A stretch of 64,000 nt of DNA from Pedobacter metabolipauper (GTDB taxonomy: Bacteria; Bacteroidota; Bacteroidia; Sphingobacteriales; Sphingobacteriaceae), in assembly GCF_004362715.1 (NCBI RefSeq), contig NZ_SNYC01000003.1, forward strand, positions 559,601 through 623,600, read 5' to 3'. Below are positions 34,505 to 43,866 of this stretch, one piece after another (position 1 is the first letter of the stretch; the number at the start of each line of letters is the position of its first letter). The notes below the pieces were generated by a model. It was not told where the DNA came from and searched no databases. It worked only from the letters and a program-made list of their open reading frames with translations. Both the position numbers and the translations under genes were made by a program.

Positions 34505-35884
34505 TTATTCCAGCAGTTTTACAGTGTACTTACCGGTTACTTTACCATTGAGATCAAACTGTGTGTATTCGTTTTTGTTCAAAGATCCGATATAGCCGTC
34601 TTTGAACTTAACCAGGTTTTCGAGGAGGCAGCAGGCCGGCAAATCTGCTGTCCATTCAATTTTTCCATTTTGAATGTTGATCTTCTGCAGTTTATAGTTT
34701 TTTTCCGGACTTGCATCTCCTTTCATTTGGATCAGCAGGCTGTTATCATCTTCATAGGCGATTTTCGCATAGAAATAATCTCTGTCGGGCGTCAGGTCCT
34801 TTGCACTTAAAATCCGGCATGAAGCTTCATTGTAAACGCCAAACAGTGATTTGACATAGGGATCATTACTGGAATAAAAACCATTACCTCCGGCAGCGTA
34901 GTAATCTCTGAACCAGGACATGCGATCCAGTATTTTCTTCGGTCCGGGTCCATTGTCTAAATAGGTTACCTTTAGCAGCTGGATTTTCTCCTCGGGAAAG
35001 TCTGAACTTTCTTCGCTGAATAGGTGGTATACCTTTTTCTTACCCACAGGAAGCAGGTTTTTAAATCCCCATTCTGCCCTTGCACGGTCGTCTGTTGTGG
35101 ATTTATATACTTTTTGGATCAGTGGATAGTAATAATACTTCTTTCCGTCATTGGTATTTATGACCAGGGCATCTCCGTGCTCTTTGGAGTCAAAATAGAC
35201 GCTTGCGATCCCAACTTCAAATTTTGGCTGTGCGCTAAAGTAGTTTCTTCCGGCCTCAATCACTTTAAGACCATCTTTCTCCAGTCTGTATAACTTGCTG
35301 TCTCCAAGCAGATATACGTTGCCATCTGAGAAGGTCCGGATTTTAAAATCACGGGTCTTTATCTCATCTCCCAGTTTTATTTCTTTTATTAATTTCTTCT
35401 TTACCGGATTATGGAATGCGAAGTAGATCCCTGTTTTTTGAACATCCAGGGAGTCTTTGTAATCACGGTGCGTAATGTACATGACTATAGGGTCTCCGGT
35501 TGCTGGCTGACTGAACACAAAACTGGCTATGTTCATCTCTGCGTATGGTATTTGTACTTTTTCTTTCTGTTCTGTTTGTTCCGTTTCTGAGACTACGGAC
35601 CCATCATTTTGGGATACGGAAAAGACGCTGATCAACACACTCAACAGAACCATCGCCACCACAAATATGACAATGCCGGTAATTAAATTTTTAGTCTGTC
35701 CCGGATTAAGTATAGGCTTAGTAGTATTTGAATTGTGGTTGTGGTTGTAGTTGACGGTAATGTCATCGTTATCGAGATAATATTCGGTTTGGCAGTTATT
35801 ACAGCGGTATATTTCTGGTTTAATTTCTGTCTTCGATGTGCTTGAACATTGCGGGCATTTAATCGCTTTAATTTCTTTGGCCAT
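34505..35884 (-). CDS. Membrane protein with N-terminal zinc ribbon and beta-propeller-like domain
   Basis: About 459 residues from ATG 35884 (MAKEIKAIKCPQCSS); a longer frame to 35983 adds unlikely sequence. A four-Cys zinc ribbon (CPQC...CNNC) lies at residues 10-30, one membrane segment at about 70-92, and the exported rest repeats blade-like strands (GIYFAFHN, GNVYLLGDSKLYRL, YAKIAYEDDNSLLIQM), possibly a PQQ-like propeller. It converges on the lipid cluster with 8 bases between. Role unknown. Confidence 0.65.
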   Translation of the reverse strand: MAKEIKAIKCPQCSSTSKTEIKPEIYRCNNCQTEYYLDNDDITVNYNHNHNSNTTKPILNPGQTKNLITGIVIFVVAMVLLSVLISVFSVSQNDGSVVSETEQTEQKEKVQIPYAEMNIASFVFSQPATGDPIVMYITHRDYKDSLDVQKTGIYFAFHNPVKKKLIKEIKLGDEIKTRDFKIRTFSDGNVYLLGDSKLYRLEKDGLKVIEAGRNYFSAQPKFEVGIASVYFDSKEHGDALVINTNDGKKYYYYPLIQKVYKSTTDDRARAEWGFKNLLPVGKKKVYHLFSEESSDFPEEKIQLLKVTYLDNGPGPKKILDRMSWFRDYYAAGGNGFYSSNDPYVKSLFGVYNEASCRILSAKDLTPDRDYFYAKIAYEDDNSLLIQMKGDASPEKNYKLQKINIQNGKIEWTADLPACCLLENLVKFKDGYIGSLNKNEYTQFDLNGKVTGKYTVKLLE

Positions 35885-36007
35885 TGGTTGATCTTCTCGT
35901 TCGTTAATTTTATTGATGTTGCAATTATTATACCACAGAATCCCAACAATCCTGCGGGTCTGTTGTTTTAATTGAAAATACATTAAATATAAATTAAAGC
36001 TAAATCC

Positions 36008-36676
36008 ATGATTTTTACTGAAGAACTCCTGATTGATCTTGAAAAAGAGACAGAACTTAAAAAGCGGTATGCTGTTGCAGGCAGCCTCGGACAGAACAAA
36101 TTAGTTGCTATTCCGTTGGTCATTATTGCTTTATGTGCTTTTGGCGCTTATTATTTTTATAGTATGTCTGGCGTAGATGCATCGAGCAGAACTTACTTGA
36201 TGGTTTGTATAGCTATAATCGTAATTAGTTTGATCGTGATGATCCGTATGTTTAAATCTTCAATTGGCGAATCTTTAGCGCGCTTGGATGATGTTCCGGT
36301 TTGTTTGGCTAAGCAGGTATATGGTAACGATCAGTCGGAAACCTATTACTGTATTTATACTACGGGTGCGCTCAGGCATAATGCTGATTTTATTGAAGCT
36401 GTTGCTGATAAGATCAGTAATTTAGAGGAGGAGCCTGATGCAGAAATCCGTAAAATAATTGACCGTTTATTTGAACCTTCTTTTACAGGGGATAAGATCC
36501 TTGCTGAATTGCTTCCTTTAGAATTTACATTTAATGAGGAAGTTTATCGCAAAGAGATTCGTTTTATGCATCTGAGTTCAGCCATGAAACAGGCCATTGC
36601 AGAGAATAATGGTAAATGTATTGTTTTTGTATTTGGCAGGGGAGGCGCTCCTGTATTGAACGAATTACCGGCTTAA
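36008..36676 (+). CDS. Membrane protein with two segments, 222 aa
   Basis: Two membrane helices near residues 33-52 and 64-80 close to the N-terminus, followed by a soluble acidic domain (about 90-222) with PVCLAKQVYGNDQSETYYCI and KCIVFVFGRGGAPV. I do not recognise the family. Divergent from the zinc-ribbon gene with 123 bases between the starts. A strong hairpin terminator lies downstream. Confidence 0.6.
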   Translation: MIFTEELLIDLEKETELKKRYAVAGSLGQNKLVAIPLVIIALCAFGAYYFYSMSGVDASSRTYLMVCIAIIVISLIVMIRMFKSSIGESLARLDDVPVCLAKQVYGNDQSETYYCIYTTGALRHNADFIEAVADKISNLEEEPDAEIRKIIDRLFEPSFTGDKILAELLPLEFTFNEEVYRKEIRFMHLSSAMKQAIAENNGKCIVFVFGRGGAPVLNELPA

Positions 36677-36816
36677 TTTACTCTTCAGTACACTTCTTAA
36701 GGTTTTTTAATGGTTGATTTAATCTTTATAATGTGATAAATCTGTAAAACTGGATCAACGAAGGTTAATTATTAAGTCAAAGTGCTTTATGCTGTTACCA
36801 GGCTTATTAGATTTTA

Positions 36817-36856
36817 AACAGAACGAGCCCGATAAAAATATCGGGCTCGTTCTGTT
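36817..36856. terminator. Bidirectional terminator
   Basis: Perfect 18-base arms (36817-36834 and 36839-36856) around an AAAA loop between two convergent genes. The stem core is GC-rich; both directions are served, though the T-tracts are short. Confidence 0.85.
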
Positions 36857-36873
36857 ATTTGATATTATACTTC

Positions 36874-38805
36874 TTAGTCTCTGGCTTGTTTAACCTCTTC
36901 GGTTAATACAATTTCAAAGCTATGATCTACTGTTCTCAGGTCACTTTGTTCCAGGCGTTCTATGGTATGCGGCACTCCATAGTAATACGTAACTACTGTT
37001 CTGTCTACATCAAATCCATCTCCCTTTGTGTTGGTGAGTGTTGTAATCTGTTTTAAATATTTCCCGGTTTTATCCTTTACATAAAAGTTGCTGTTATTGG
37101 TGTTTACCAAATTGCCATCGATAATCAGCTTGTTACCGCTCACTTTAATGCCCGCCGGTAATTTATTGACTGCATAGCTAGTTTTCTTAATATCTGCCAG
37201 CATGACCTTAATAACCCCTCTGGCCAGTTTTGGCTTTACCGGGAACTTTGCCGGATTGTACTCAACCCGGTTTACCTGAAACTCTACCCATGGATTCTCT
37301 ATATAACCTTCGCCGTTGTTATAATCAATGGAATCTTTCGGTATGTTAATGAGTTTGCTGCCGCCTTTATCCTCATAGAAGGAGACATTTGTTAAAGATT
37401 CATACCGTCTAAAATCATCCATGAACAGGGTGCTGAGCAATTTGGGATATTCAAAGCTGAATTGTGCTTTTTCTTCATATTGTCCGGCTTTATTTGGTTT
37501 GGAATACGGTTTTTGTTCAATTTTTATTTCTTTGCTAAGTTCACCCTGGGTTAGTTCTGCTTTCTGTTTTAGAAGATCGTCCAGGGAACGGTCGTAGACC
37601 GTAGTAGTTGTAGCGATGTTAGCAATGGGTCTGCCATCTGAACTGTTGCTGAATGAGTATGCCGGCAATTTTAATGCTTTTTTTAGTTTTGTTGCTTTTG
37701 AGTAATCAAAGATATAAACCACCACATCTTCTACTGAACCCCTGAAAAATGCACGGTAATGGGTTTGGTTTTTATTCTTTTCTTCGTGCTCTTTCTGCAT
37801 CTTTTCCATTTCCTTTTCCAGCTTCTTAACATCTTCAGGATGGTCCATTATTTTTTCAAGAATATCCTGGAAGAAGTCCATCAGATCTTCAGGGCCGGTA
37901 GAGGATCCGCTATGATCCAAAAATTTGTTTGTCTTGTCCGTTGCCATCACCTTGATCAGATCTATTTTATCTGGATCCACTGATGGGTCGGTAGGGCCGG
38001 CAGTAGTTACATCCACTGTAACCATGTGGTCTTTTATACTTACCAGCTTTACCTTAATTCCATTTTGCTCTTTCGTATCGCCGGTCTCATTGTTTGTAAA
38101 TTTAAACTGAAGCACGGCTTTAGGAATTGTAGCTTCTATTGTTCCACTTAAGAATGTCGGCTCTATTGTTCTTAGCGTTTCCTTTTCCGGATAATATACA
38201 GACACATTATTATCGTTATTGTATTCTGACTTAACGACCTGAATTTGCTGGTCTCCTTCCAGGTATTCTGATTTTACAGGCAGGTTACTGTTGTTGTTAA
38301 ACTGAACTGTATTCCAGGTAATTTTTGGTTCAAATGGAAATGTAAACGGGTAATGTACCTTGAGCTCATTCTTCGTGCTCATGTCGCCATTGTTTTCAAT
38401 TAATATTCCATTGAGGAAATTGTTTGTTAAACCAGACATCGTTGGATAATCCCCCAAAATAACAAATGGATTTTCTTCATATGAAGTATCTGTTGGTGGC
38501 TTTTGATTTTCAATGTCAATCTTCTTGAACCAGAAGAGCATGGATCCAAATTGTTTAGCCTGGTTTCTAATGGCTGTATCCTTAATGCCATCTATCTTCT
38601 TCTCAAAGGCAAGTTGTTCCTTTTCAAGATCTTCCAGCTTTTGCTCGACTGATTTTGAACAGGAAAATAGGGCCAGCATACAAACCGATACTGTCAATAA
38701 CTTAATGACGGATGAGAACATTGAGAACATCGAGAACGTAGAGCGTGTCGAGAACGTAGAGCGTGTCGAGAACGATGAGCGTGTAATAAGGGAGCTTTCT
38801 TTCAT
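36874..38805 (-). CDS. Large lipoprotein, unknown function, with repeat-encoded N-terminus
   Basis: Up to 643 residues. The lipobox MLALFSC (Cys49 counted from the first ATG) is followed by a coiled-coil (VEQKLEDLEKEQLAFEKKI). The mature part is beta-rich, with an acidic helical stretch near MEKMQKEHEEKNK. The first 30 residues (STRSTFSTRSTFSMFSMF) come from an 18-base tandem repeat, so the real start may be an ATG at 38730 or 38721, which gives an ordinary signal peptide. No family recognised. A terminator separates it from the anti-sigma gene upstream. Confidence 0.65.
   Translation of the reverse strand: MKESSLITRSSFSTRSTFSTRSTFSMFSMFSSVIKLLTVSVCMLALFSCSKSVEQKLEDLEKEQLAFEKKIDGIKDTAIRNQAKQFGSMLFWFKKIDIENQKPPTDTSYEENPFVILGDYPTMSGLTNNFLNGILIENNGDMSTKNELKVHYPFTFPFEPKITWNTVQFNNNSNLPVKSEYLEGDQQIQVVKSEYNNDNNVSVYYPEKETLRTIEPTFLSGTIEATIPKAVLQFKFTNNETGDTKEQNGIKVKLVSIKDHMVTVDVTTAGPTDPSVDPDKIDLIKVMATDKTNKFLDHSGSSTGPEDLMDFFQDILEKIMDHPEDVKKLEKEMEKMQKEHEEKNKNQTHYRAFFRGSVEDVVVYIFDYSKATKLKKALKLPAYSFSNSSDGRPIANIATTTTVYDRSLDDLLKQKAELTQGELSKEIKIEQKPYSKPNKAGQYEEKAQFSFEYPKLLSTLFMDDFRRYESLTNVSFYEDKGGSKLINIPKDSIDYNNGEGYIENPWVEFQVNRVEYNPAKFPVKPKLARGVIKVMLADIKKTSYAVNKLPAGIKVSGNKLIIDGNLVNTNNSNFYVKDKTGKYLKQITTLTNTKGDGFDVDRTVVTYYYGVPHTIERLEQSDLRTVDHSFEIVLTEEVKQARD
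38720..38785. repeat. 18-bp minisatellite at the lipoprotein start
   Basis: The unit GAGAACGTAGAGCGTGTC occurs about twice perfectly with degenerate copies on both sides (GAGAAC starts at six places, spaced 9 or 18). Being a multiple of three, it can expand without shifting frame. Confidence 0.75.
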
Positions 38806-38873
38806 GGGTAAGAGATTGTTTAAATACCTTACGATGATTACAAAACCCCGGCCACAATCTTATCTGTAAAGAG

Positions 38874-38899
38874 AAAAGTTCCAGACTACTGTCCGGAAC
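38874..38899 (-). terminator. Terminator after the anti-sigma gene
   Basis: Minus-strand stem GTTCCGGAC / GTCTGGAAC with a four-base loop, then T4. It lies 27 bases after the anti-sigma stop. Confidence 0.65.
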
Positions 38900-38925
38900 C
38901 TTTCCTGTTATCGTTTTAAACGCCT

Positions 38926-39420
38926 TTATTTTTGATGAATCGTTCTCAGCTCTGATTTAAGTTCCTGAATCTCCAGTTTAGCCTGACGGCTTTCCAGGTA
39001 ATAATAAATTGCAAAGCAAAGGAATACTTTTCCAAGAACAAATACTGCAGCAAATACCAGTCTCCAGGTCTTATGAATCCTCATGTGACTGGAAGGTCCT
39101 TGTACTTCTATAAATTCCTGTGGTTTAGTTTTTTCCTCTTTATCGTTCGTTCCTTTTGAATATACTTCTAAAGGGAGTGGTTCTGATCTATTGACAATCT
39201 CATTGATGCGATTTTCAATTTTATCCCATGAATTTGGGGGAGGGGTAATTGCAGAGTGTCGCGCAATACGCTCCATATCCTTTTCTAAACTCGAAAGAGC
39301 CTCTTGTATTTCTGGATATTGATCCTTTAAATTCAAAAGTTCTTCAGCTTCTTGCCTGGAGGCTGAACCCAATACATATGACTCCAGTATTCCGCTTTCA
39401 ATGTAGTCGTTAATTTTCAC
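38926..39420 (-). CDS. Anti-sigma factor-like membrane protein
   Basis: A 164-residue protein with a cytoplasmic N-terminus (YIESGILESYVLGSASRQEA, typical of Bacteroidota anti-sigma factors), one membrane segment near residues 123-143 and a short coiled end. No zinc-binding HxxxCxxC is present. The gene overlaps the sigma gene upstream by 11 bases. It should bind and hold that sigma factor at the membrane. Confidence 0.78.
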   Translation of the reverse strand: MKINDYIESGILESYVLGSASRQEAEELLNLKDQYPEIQEALSSLEKDMERIARHSAITPPPNSWDKIENRINEIVNRSEPLPLEVYSKGTNDKEEKTKPQEFIEVQGPSSHMRIHKTWRLVFAAVFVLGKVFLCFAIYYYLESRQAKLEIQELKSELRTIHQK

Positions 39421-39871
39421 TTTCTTTTCTAATTAGGGCGAAAGCCTCTTTCAGAGCCTTCCGGATTGATTCTTCTGTTTTATTTAAATCTTTTGAAATT
39501 GCAGCTACAGATTTTCCGTGATGGTATGCTGCACAGAATATTTCTTTTTGCTCCTCAGTCAATCGATTGAGATAATTATGCTGAGATCCACCCTTATCAT
39601 TTAATTCGGGATCACAATCACTACTTGCTTCCTGGTATACTAATAGCCAATTCTTTGCGAAGTGCTGCAGTACAACCCAATGGCTGTTCATATTCCACTC
39701 TATATTGTTATATTGAATGGCAATGTCACTAAAAATTTTTACGAGTAACTCCTCTGCTAACTGTTGGTCTTTTACTGCTTCATTGATATAACCCAACAGC
39801 ATATCGCCGTATTTGCTGTAAAGCGTCTTTAAATTTATTTGATCTAATGCCTGTGTTCCTGTTTTCAGCAT
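39410..39871 (-). CDS. ECF-type RNA polymerase sigma factor
   Basis: A 153-residue sigma-70-like factor of the short extracytoplasmic type. Region 2 (YSKYGDMLLGYINEAVKDQQ, AEELLVKIFSDIA) is somewhat diverged. Region 4 reads RLTEEQKEIFCAAYHHGKSV, then a helix-turn-helix with AAISKDLNKTEESIRKAL. It is coupled to an anti-sigma gene. Target genes unknown; the 643-residue lipoprotein nearby is a candidate. Confidence 0.82.
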   Translation of the reverse strand: MLKTGTQALDQINLKTLYSKYGDMLLGYINEAVKDQQLAEELLVKIFSDIAIQYNNIEWNMNSHWVVLQHFAKNWLLVYQEASSDCDPELNDKGGSQHNYLNRLTEEQKEIFCAAYHHGKSVAAISKDLNKTEESIRKALKEAFALIRKESEN

Positions 39872-40130
39872 ACTATTTCATGAATTCGTTTATATTCGGT
39901 AATCGAAATTAATAAACTTATTGAAATAATAACACATTTCAGATCAAATTGTATATATATACGTTGTGTAATTGCTATTGGATTTATACTAAATAAGCGT
40001 TAGTTATAAATAATAAAAATCAGGTTATAAGTTTAAGATTACGTCTGTTTAATGGCGTATGTGACTCTATCAAACGGGGGGCTAATGCGAATAAGCTGTT
40101 GTCTTATAAAATAGTTGTACTATTTTACAG

Positions 40131-40169
40131 GTATACCTTAAAAATAGTAAAGATTTTTTTAAGGTATAC
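40131..40169. other. Long AT-rich hairpin in a 343-base gene-free stretch
   Basis: GTATACCTTAAAAA (40131-40144) and TTTTTTAAGGTATAC (ending 40169) are inverted around a 9-base loop. No gene is seen in 39872-40214. It could be a terminator for the minus-strand small gene at 40215 or an operator. Confidence 0.5.
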
Positions 40170-40214
40170 TACACATAGATGTTGTATCCAGATTTGATAA
40201 AAAGCAAATACCAG

Positions 40215-40397
40215 TTACCGGTTTGCTTTTCTTCGTTGCAACACGACATTTCTGAACACTAGAAAGACAACGAATAGTGCCAGCATGATGAGCATGATCT
40301 CTGAGATTTGAACGTTAATTCCTGATATCATAAATAGAAAAGTAGCCATAGGTAGTAATGTATGCTTTATTTGATGAAATAAAGCATACATTCCCAA
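40215..40397 (-). CDS. Small single-span membrane protein
   Basis: At most 60 residues; a start at 40349 or 40331 is also possible. One hydrophobic helix (EIMLIMLALFVVFLVF) is followed by a basic end RNVVLQRRKANR, giving a natural cytoplasmic C-terminus. It sits 5 bases downstream of the SDR gene and may be co-transcribed with it. No family recognised. Confidence 0.4.
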   Translation of the reverse strand: MGMYALFHQIKHTLLPMATFLFMISGINVQISEIMLIMLALFVVFLVFRNVVLQRRKANR

Positions 40398-40402
40398 TTT
40401 GT

Positions 40403-41245
40403 TTAAAATCCGGTTGCGGTTCCAACTTCTTCCCAGGTTTCTAAAGCATCCTTTACGACAGCCATTTTCTGGTAGGCCATATCATAGGCATCCTGTCCGA
40501 GGAATAAATGTAATGGCGGATTTTGTTCTGCTGCCATCTTAATGATTACAGCTACACCTTTTTCCGGATCACCTGGCTGGTTTCCATTGATCTCACTTTC
40601 ATGGGCTGCCTGTACTTCCCGAACCTCTTTGTATGCATCTATCTGGTTTTTAGGTACATTTAGTGATCCTGAGTCCAGAAAGCTGGTTCTGAAATATCCC
40701 GGGTAAACTACTGTTGCGTGAATTCCGAATGATTTAACCTCTGCTGCCAGCGATTCGGTAAAACCATGAACGGCAAATTTGGTGGCGCAATATATTCCAA
40801 ATCCTGGAAAAGCCCCTGTAAATCCTCCAACAGATGATATATTGAAGATGTGGCCGGATTCCTGTTTTCTTAAATGCGGCATTACCTTACGGATCACGTT
40901 CAAAGATCCGAATACATTGATCTCAAAATTCTCACGTGCTTCTTCATCTGTTATTTCTTCCAGGCTTCCTGCCAGTCCGTAACCTGCATTGTTTACTACT
41001 ACATCTATTTTTCCAAACCAGTCGACCGTTTTCTCAATAGCTGATGCTACATTTTCTTCGGATTTCAGATTCATTGAAAGCGGTAAGAATCTATTTCCAT
41101 ACGTACTGCCAACTGCGTCAATCAAATCTTTTTTATTTCTTGATGTTGCCGCTACCTGATATCCTTGTTCTAATAATTGCTTTACTAAGGTAAGTCCTAA
41201 TCCTTTTGAGGCACCAGTTACAAACCATACTTTTTGATTTTCCAT
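40403..41245 (-). CDS. Short-chain dehydrogenase/reductase (SDR)
   Basis: About 280 residues from ATG 41245 (MENQKVWFVTGASKGLG). Classical SDR: NAD(P)-binding TGASKGLG, NNAGYG, active-site Ser in ISSVGG and the YCATK catalytic pair. Similar proteins are annotated as oxidoreductases of unknown substrate. It diverges from the SRPBCC gene, 143 bases away. A longer frame to 41272 adds nine atypical residues. Confidence 0.9.
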   Translation of the reverse strand: MENQKVWFVTGASKGLGLTLVKQLLEQGYQVAATSRNKKDLIDAVGSTYGNRFLPLSMNLKSEENVASAIEKTVDWFGKIDVVVNNAGYGLAGSLEEITDEEARENFEINVFGSLNVIRKVMPHLRKQESGHIFNISSVGGFTGAFPGFGIYCATKFAVHGFTESLAAEVKSFGIHATVVYPGYFRTSFLDSGSLNVPKNQIDAYKEVREVQAAHESEINGNQPGDPEKGVAVIIKMAAEQNPPLHLFLGQDAYDMAYQKMAVVKDALETWEEVGTATGF

Positions 41246-41388
41246 AATTAGTTGTTTTATTTGACAGGTCAAAAGTAGCGCTAAGGATAGAATTGGCGTT
41301 TGCAGAATTCAAGCCAATGCTTACAGAATTCAAACATTGAAGGTTAATCCGATTATACCTATATTTAGCGTAATCTTTAAAGCTATAC

Positions 41389-41841
41389 ATGCCAACGATC
41401 CACTTAGAGACTTTTATTTTAGCAGATACCCATGAGGTTTTTGATCTCGCCCGGAGCATTGATCTTCATATTGTTTCTACAAAACAAACGAATGAGCGGG
41501 CTGTTGCTGGAAAAACATCCGGATTAATCGAATTAAATGAAACGGTTACCTGGCAGGCTAAACATTTCGGTATTGTCCAAAAGCTGACTACTCAAATTAC
41601 GGAATACCAGAAACCTGATTATTTTGTTGATGAACAATTGAGCGGTGCTTTTAAATCATTTAAACATGAACATCGGTTTGAAGCTAAGGATGGCGGTACA
41701 TTAATGACAGACGTATTTCAATATGTTTCTCCATTGGGCTTTCTTGGCAAGCTCGCAGACCGGATCATTCTGAAAAAGTATATGGAAAGTTTGTTGAGGC
41801 TACGAAATGAAGTGATCAGGGAGCATGCAGAACGGCATTGA
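41389..41841 (+). CDS. SRPBCC-family (START-like) protein
   Basis: A 150-residue protein with the helix-grip pattern: IHLETFILADTHEVFDLARS at the start, FKHEHRFEAKDGGTLMTDVF in the middle and a long C-terminal helix after PLGFLGKLAD. SRPBCC proteins bind small hydrophobic ligands. The match to the group called cell-division-inhibitor-like is from memory. No signal peptide. Confidence 0.82.
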   Translation: MPTIHLETFILADTHEVFDLARSIDLHIVSTKQTNERAVAGKTSGLIELNETVTWQAKHFGIVQKLTTQITEYQKPDYFVDEQLSGAFKSFKHEHRFEAKDGGTLMTDVFQYVSPLGFLGKLADRIILKKYMESLLRLRNEVIREHAERH

Positions 41842-41861
41842 TGTTTTATATCAATCCATAA

Positions 41862-41877
41862 TGTGACCGTGCTCACT
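41862..41877. promoter_or_regulatory. CRP/FNR-like palindrome upstream of usp genes
   Basis: TGTGACCGTGCTCACT, 47 bases before the ATG of the first UspA-like gene. Half-sites TGTGA and TCACT are spaced by 6, like two further sites in this region. Confidence 0.6.
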
Positions 41878-41924
41878 ATTTAATCAGCTTGTAACTGCGA
41901 AATTTATTGCGTAGAAACCAAGTT

Positions 41925-42806
41925 ATGAAAACGATTGTAGTCACCACAGATTTTTCCGAATCCGCAGAGAATGCTGCCCGGTTCGCATTGAATATGGCCA
42001 TTTCCTTAAAATCCAATTTGACCCTGTGTCATTCATTTCTTACAGCTTCTGGTGTAGGAGGGATGTCATCACAGGTGGTCTGGCCGCTTTATGAATATGC
42101 CACAATTGAAGAAGAAACCAGTCGGGAGTTAAATTTCCTGGCCAGCAAGATAGATTTTGAAGGTCGTTTAATTCCCGGCTCATCGACTCATCATCCATTG
42201 ATTAGCAGTAAAGCTGCTGCCGGAGAATTAACAGATCTGGTTACAGGGCTGGACGATCATCAAAAAATTGCAATGGTTGTGATGGGAATGTCTGCCAAGG
42301 GCATATTTACCCGGTTCTTTGTTGGCAGCAATAGTAAGGATATGATTGATAAGGCTACGTTTCCTGTACTTATTGTTCCACCGCATGCCGTGTTTAAGGG
42401 TATAGATAAAATTGCTTTTGCAACTGACCTCAGTATTGAAGATATTGATACGATTCATGCTTTATCGGGACTTGCAAGCTATTTTAATGCGGAGTTATTG
42501 GTGGTGCATGTCAGCAGTGACCATGAAGATACGGTTAAGCATAAAACTGAAGTTGATGCATTTCTGACTGAGGTTACCGATAAGGTTAACTATCCTAAGG
42601 TGTATTACCGGCATATTTTAAATGATGATGTAGACAGGGGACTGGACTGGCTAGCTGAATTTGGCGCTATTGATATGCTGGCTATGGTACACCGCCGCAA
42701 TAACCTGTTGAATATCGTTTTTAATATCAGTCATTCTAAGAAACAAGCCAGTCACACCCCGATCCCTTTGCTGGTGCTGCCTGAAGATCTTGATTTTGTA
42801 TTTTAA
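41925..42806 (+). CDS. Universal stress protein, tandem UspA domains
   Basis: About 293 residues from ATG 41925 (MKTIVVTTDFSESAENAARF); a TTG 18 bases earlier is less likely. Two UspA domains, residues about 1-140 and 150-290. The first keeps the ATP-binding pattern GMSAKG...GSNSKD; the second is degenerate (NISHSKKQ). A CRP/FNR-like site lies upstream, which fits stress or oxygen control. Followed by a second usp gene. Confidence 0.88.
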   Translation: MKTIVVTTDFSESAENAARFALNMAISLKSNLTLCHSFLTASGVGGMSSQVVWPLYEYATIEEETSRELNFLASKIDFEGRLIPGSSTHHPLISSKAAAGELTDLVTGLDDHQKIAMVVMGMSAKGIFTRFFVGSNSKDMIDKATFPVLIVPPHAVFKGIDKIAFATDLSIEDIDTIHALSGLASYFNAELLVVHVSSDHEDTVKHKTEVDAFLTEVTDKVNYPKVYYRHILNDDVDRGLDWLAEFGAIDMLAMVHRRNNLLNIVFNISHSKKQASHTPIPLLVLPEDLDFVF

Positions 42807-42823
42807 TCTATTGAATATCCATT

Positions 42824-43651
42824 ATGAAAACCATTATTGCCGCTACTGACTATTCTGAAAATGCGATGAATGCAGTGAAATATGCATCCGGCCTTGCTAA
42901 ACAATTTAATGCAAAGCTGGTGCTCTTTAATTCTTTTGTTTTGCCCGTACATGCTGCAAATACATTGCTGTCTGCAAACTCCATACAAGCGTTAATTGAT
43001 AAAAACAAACGTGCATTGATTACCATTGCACTGGAGATTAGTTCCAACTACGCAATTGAGGTGATTTGTGAATCTGAAGCCTATGACGTTGAAGATGAGC
43101 TGGACCGTTTGATGTCAAAGTATGATGCTGATATCCTTGTTTTGGGGATGCGCGGTAATTCTATTGAGCAAAAGCTATTTGGCAATACCACCACATCGGT
43201 TATTAAGCGCGCTAAATATCCGGTATTGGCTATTCCTGGTGCTGTTGGTTTTAAAAAGATCAATAAGGTGCTATTTGCCTGTGATACTGCTTACCGGTAT
43301 AAAGATAGTACGCTGACACAGTTAAGGAGTGTATTGGAACGGATCAATGCCAAAGTTGAAGTTTTCTCTGTTCGTCAGGAAGCTTTTGAAAAAAAAATCC
43401 TGAGGGATACTTCTACAGACAACCTCAAAGTTTTACTTGACGGTAACCGCTATAAGTTTAAGATTGTGAAAGGTCTTGGTATTATCAGTTCGATCCGGGC
43501 TGAGGTTAAGGCTTATCATGCTGATTTGCTGGTGATGGTTCCGCACGAACATAGCTTTTGGGATTCCATCATTCACGTGAGCAAAACTACTGCAATGGCT
43601 TCTCAGAGTGATGTTCCGCTGTTGTCTATTCCTAATAACAGGGTTAATTAA
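42824..43651 (+). CDS. Universal stress protein, tandem UspA domains
   Basis: A 275-residue double UspA protein. First domain: MKTIIAATDYSENAMNAVKY, GMRGNSIEQKLFGNTTTS; second domain begins at KKINKVLFACDTAY. It lies 17 bases after the first usp gene, so they form an operon and may work as partners. A perfect-stem terminator ends the unit. Confidence 0.88.
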   Translation: MKTIIAATDYSENAMNAVKYASGLAKQFNAKLVLFNSFVLPVHAANTLLSANSIQALIDKNKRALITIALEISSNYAIEVICESEAYDVEDELDRLMSKYDADILVLGMRGNSIEQKLFGNTTTSVIKRAKYPVLAIPGAVGFKKINKVLFACDTAYRYKDSTLTQLRSVLERINAKVEVFSVRQEAFEKKILRDTSTDNLKVLLDGNRYKFKIVKGLGIISSIRAEVKAYHADLLVMVPHEHSFWDSIIHVSKTTAMASQSDVPLLSIPNNRVN

Positions 43652-43773
43652 GTCTCTAATACTATTTGGTTGATTTACCAGATTATAATCAATCCAGTAA
43701 TGGCGCGACCCATTCAGGATTGATTTTCATTTCAAGATGTAGCTTACCTTTCAGGAGATACAATCTTACAGTC

Positions 43774-43820
43774 AAAAAGTTGTTTCTTTTAAATCATCGG
43801 TTTAAAGGAAACAACTTTTT
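43774..43820 (+). terminator. Terminator of the usp operon
   Basis: Arms 43774-43793 and 43801-43820 pair over 20 bases with one mismatch near the middle; the loop is seven bases and T6 follows. Confidence 0.85.
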
Positions 43821-43866
43821 TCGTTTGTATTTGCCAGGGATGCCAATGGTATCTATATTTACAAAT

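Noticed and set aside
38513..38869. Plus-strand frame with NIENVERVENVERV-type repeats
   Set aside because: It is antisense to the lipoprotein gene; the repeats come from the minisatellite.
43666..43866. 67-codon extension of the SDR gene upstream of 43867
   Set aside because: It passes through the usp terminator hairpin and lacks SDR-like sequence; the family start fits ATG 43867.
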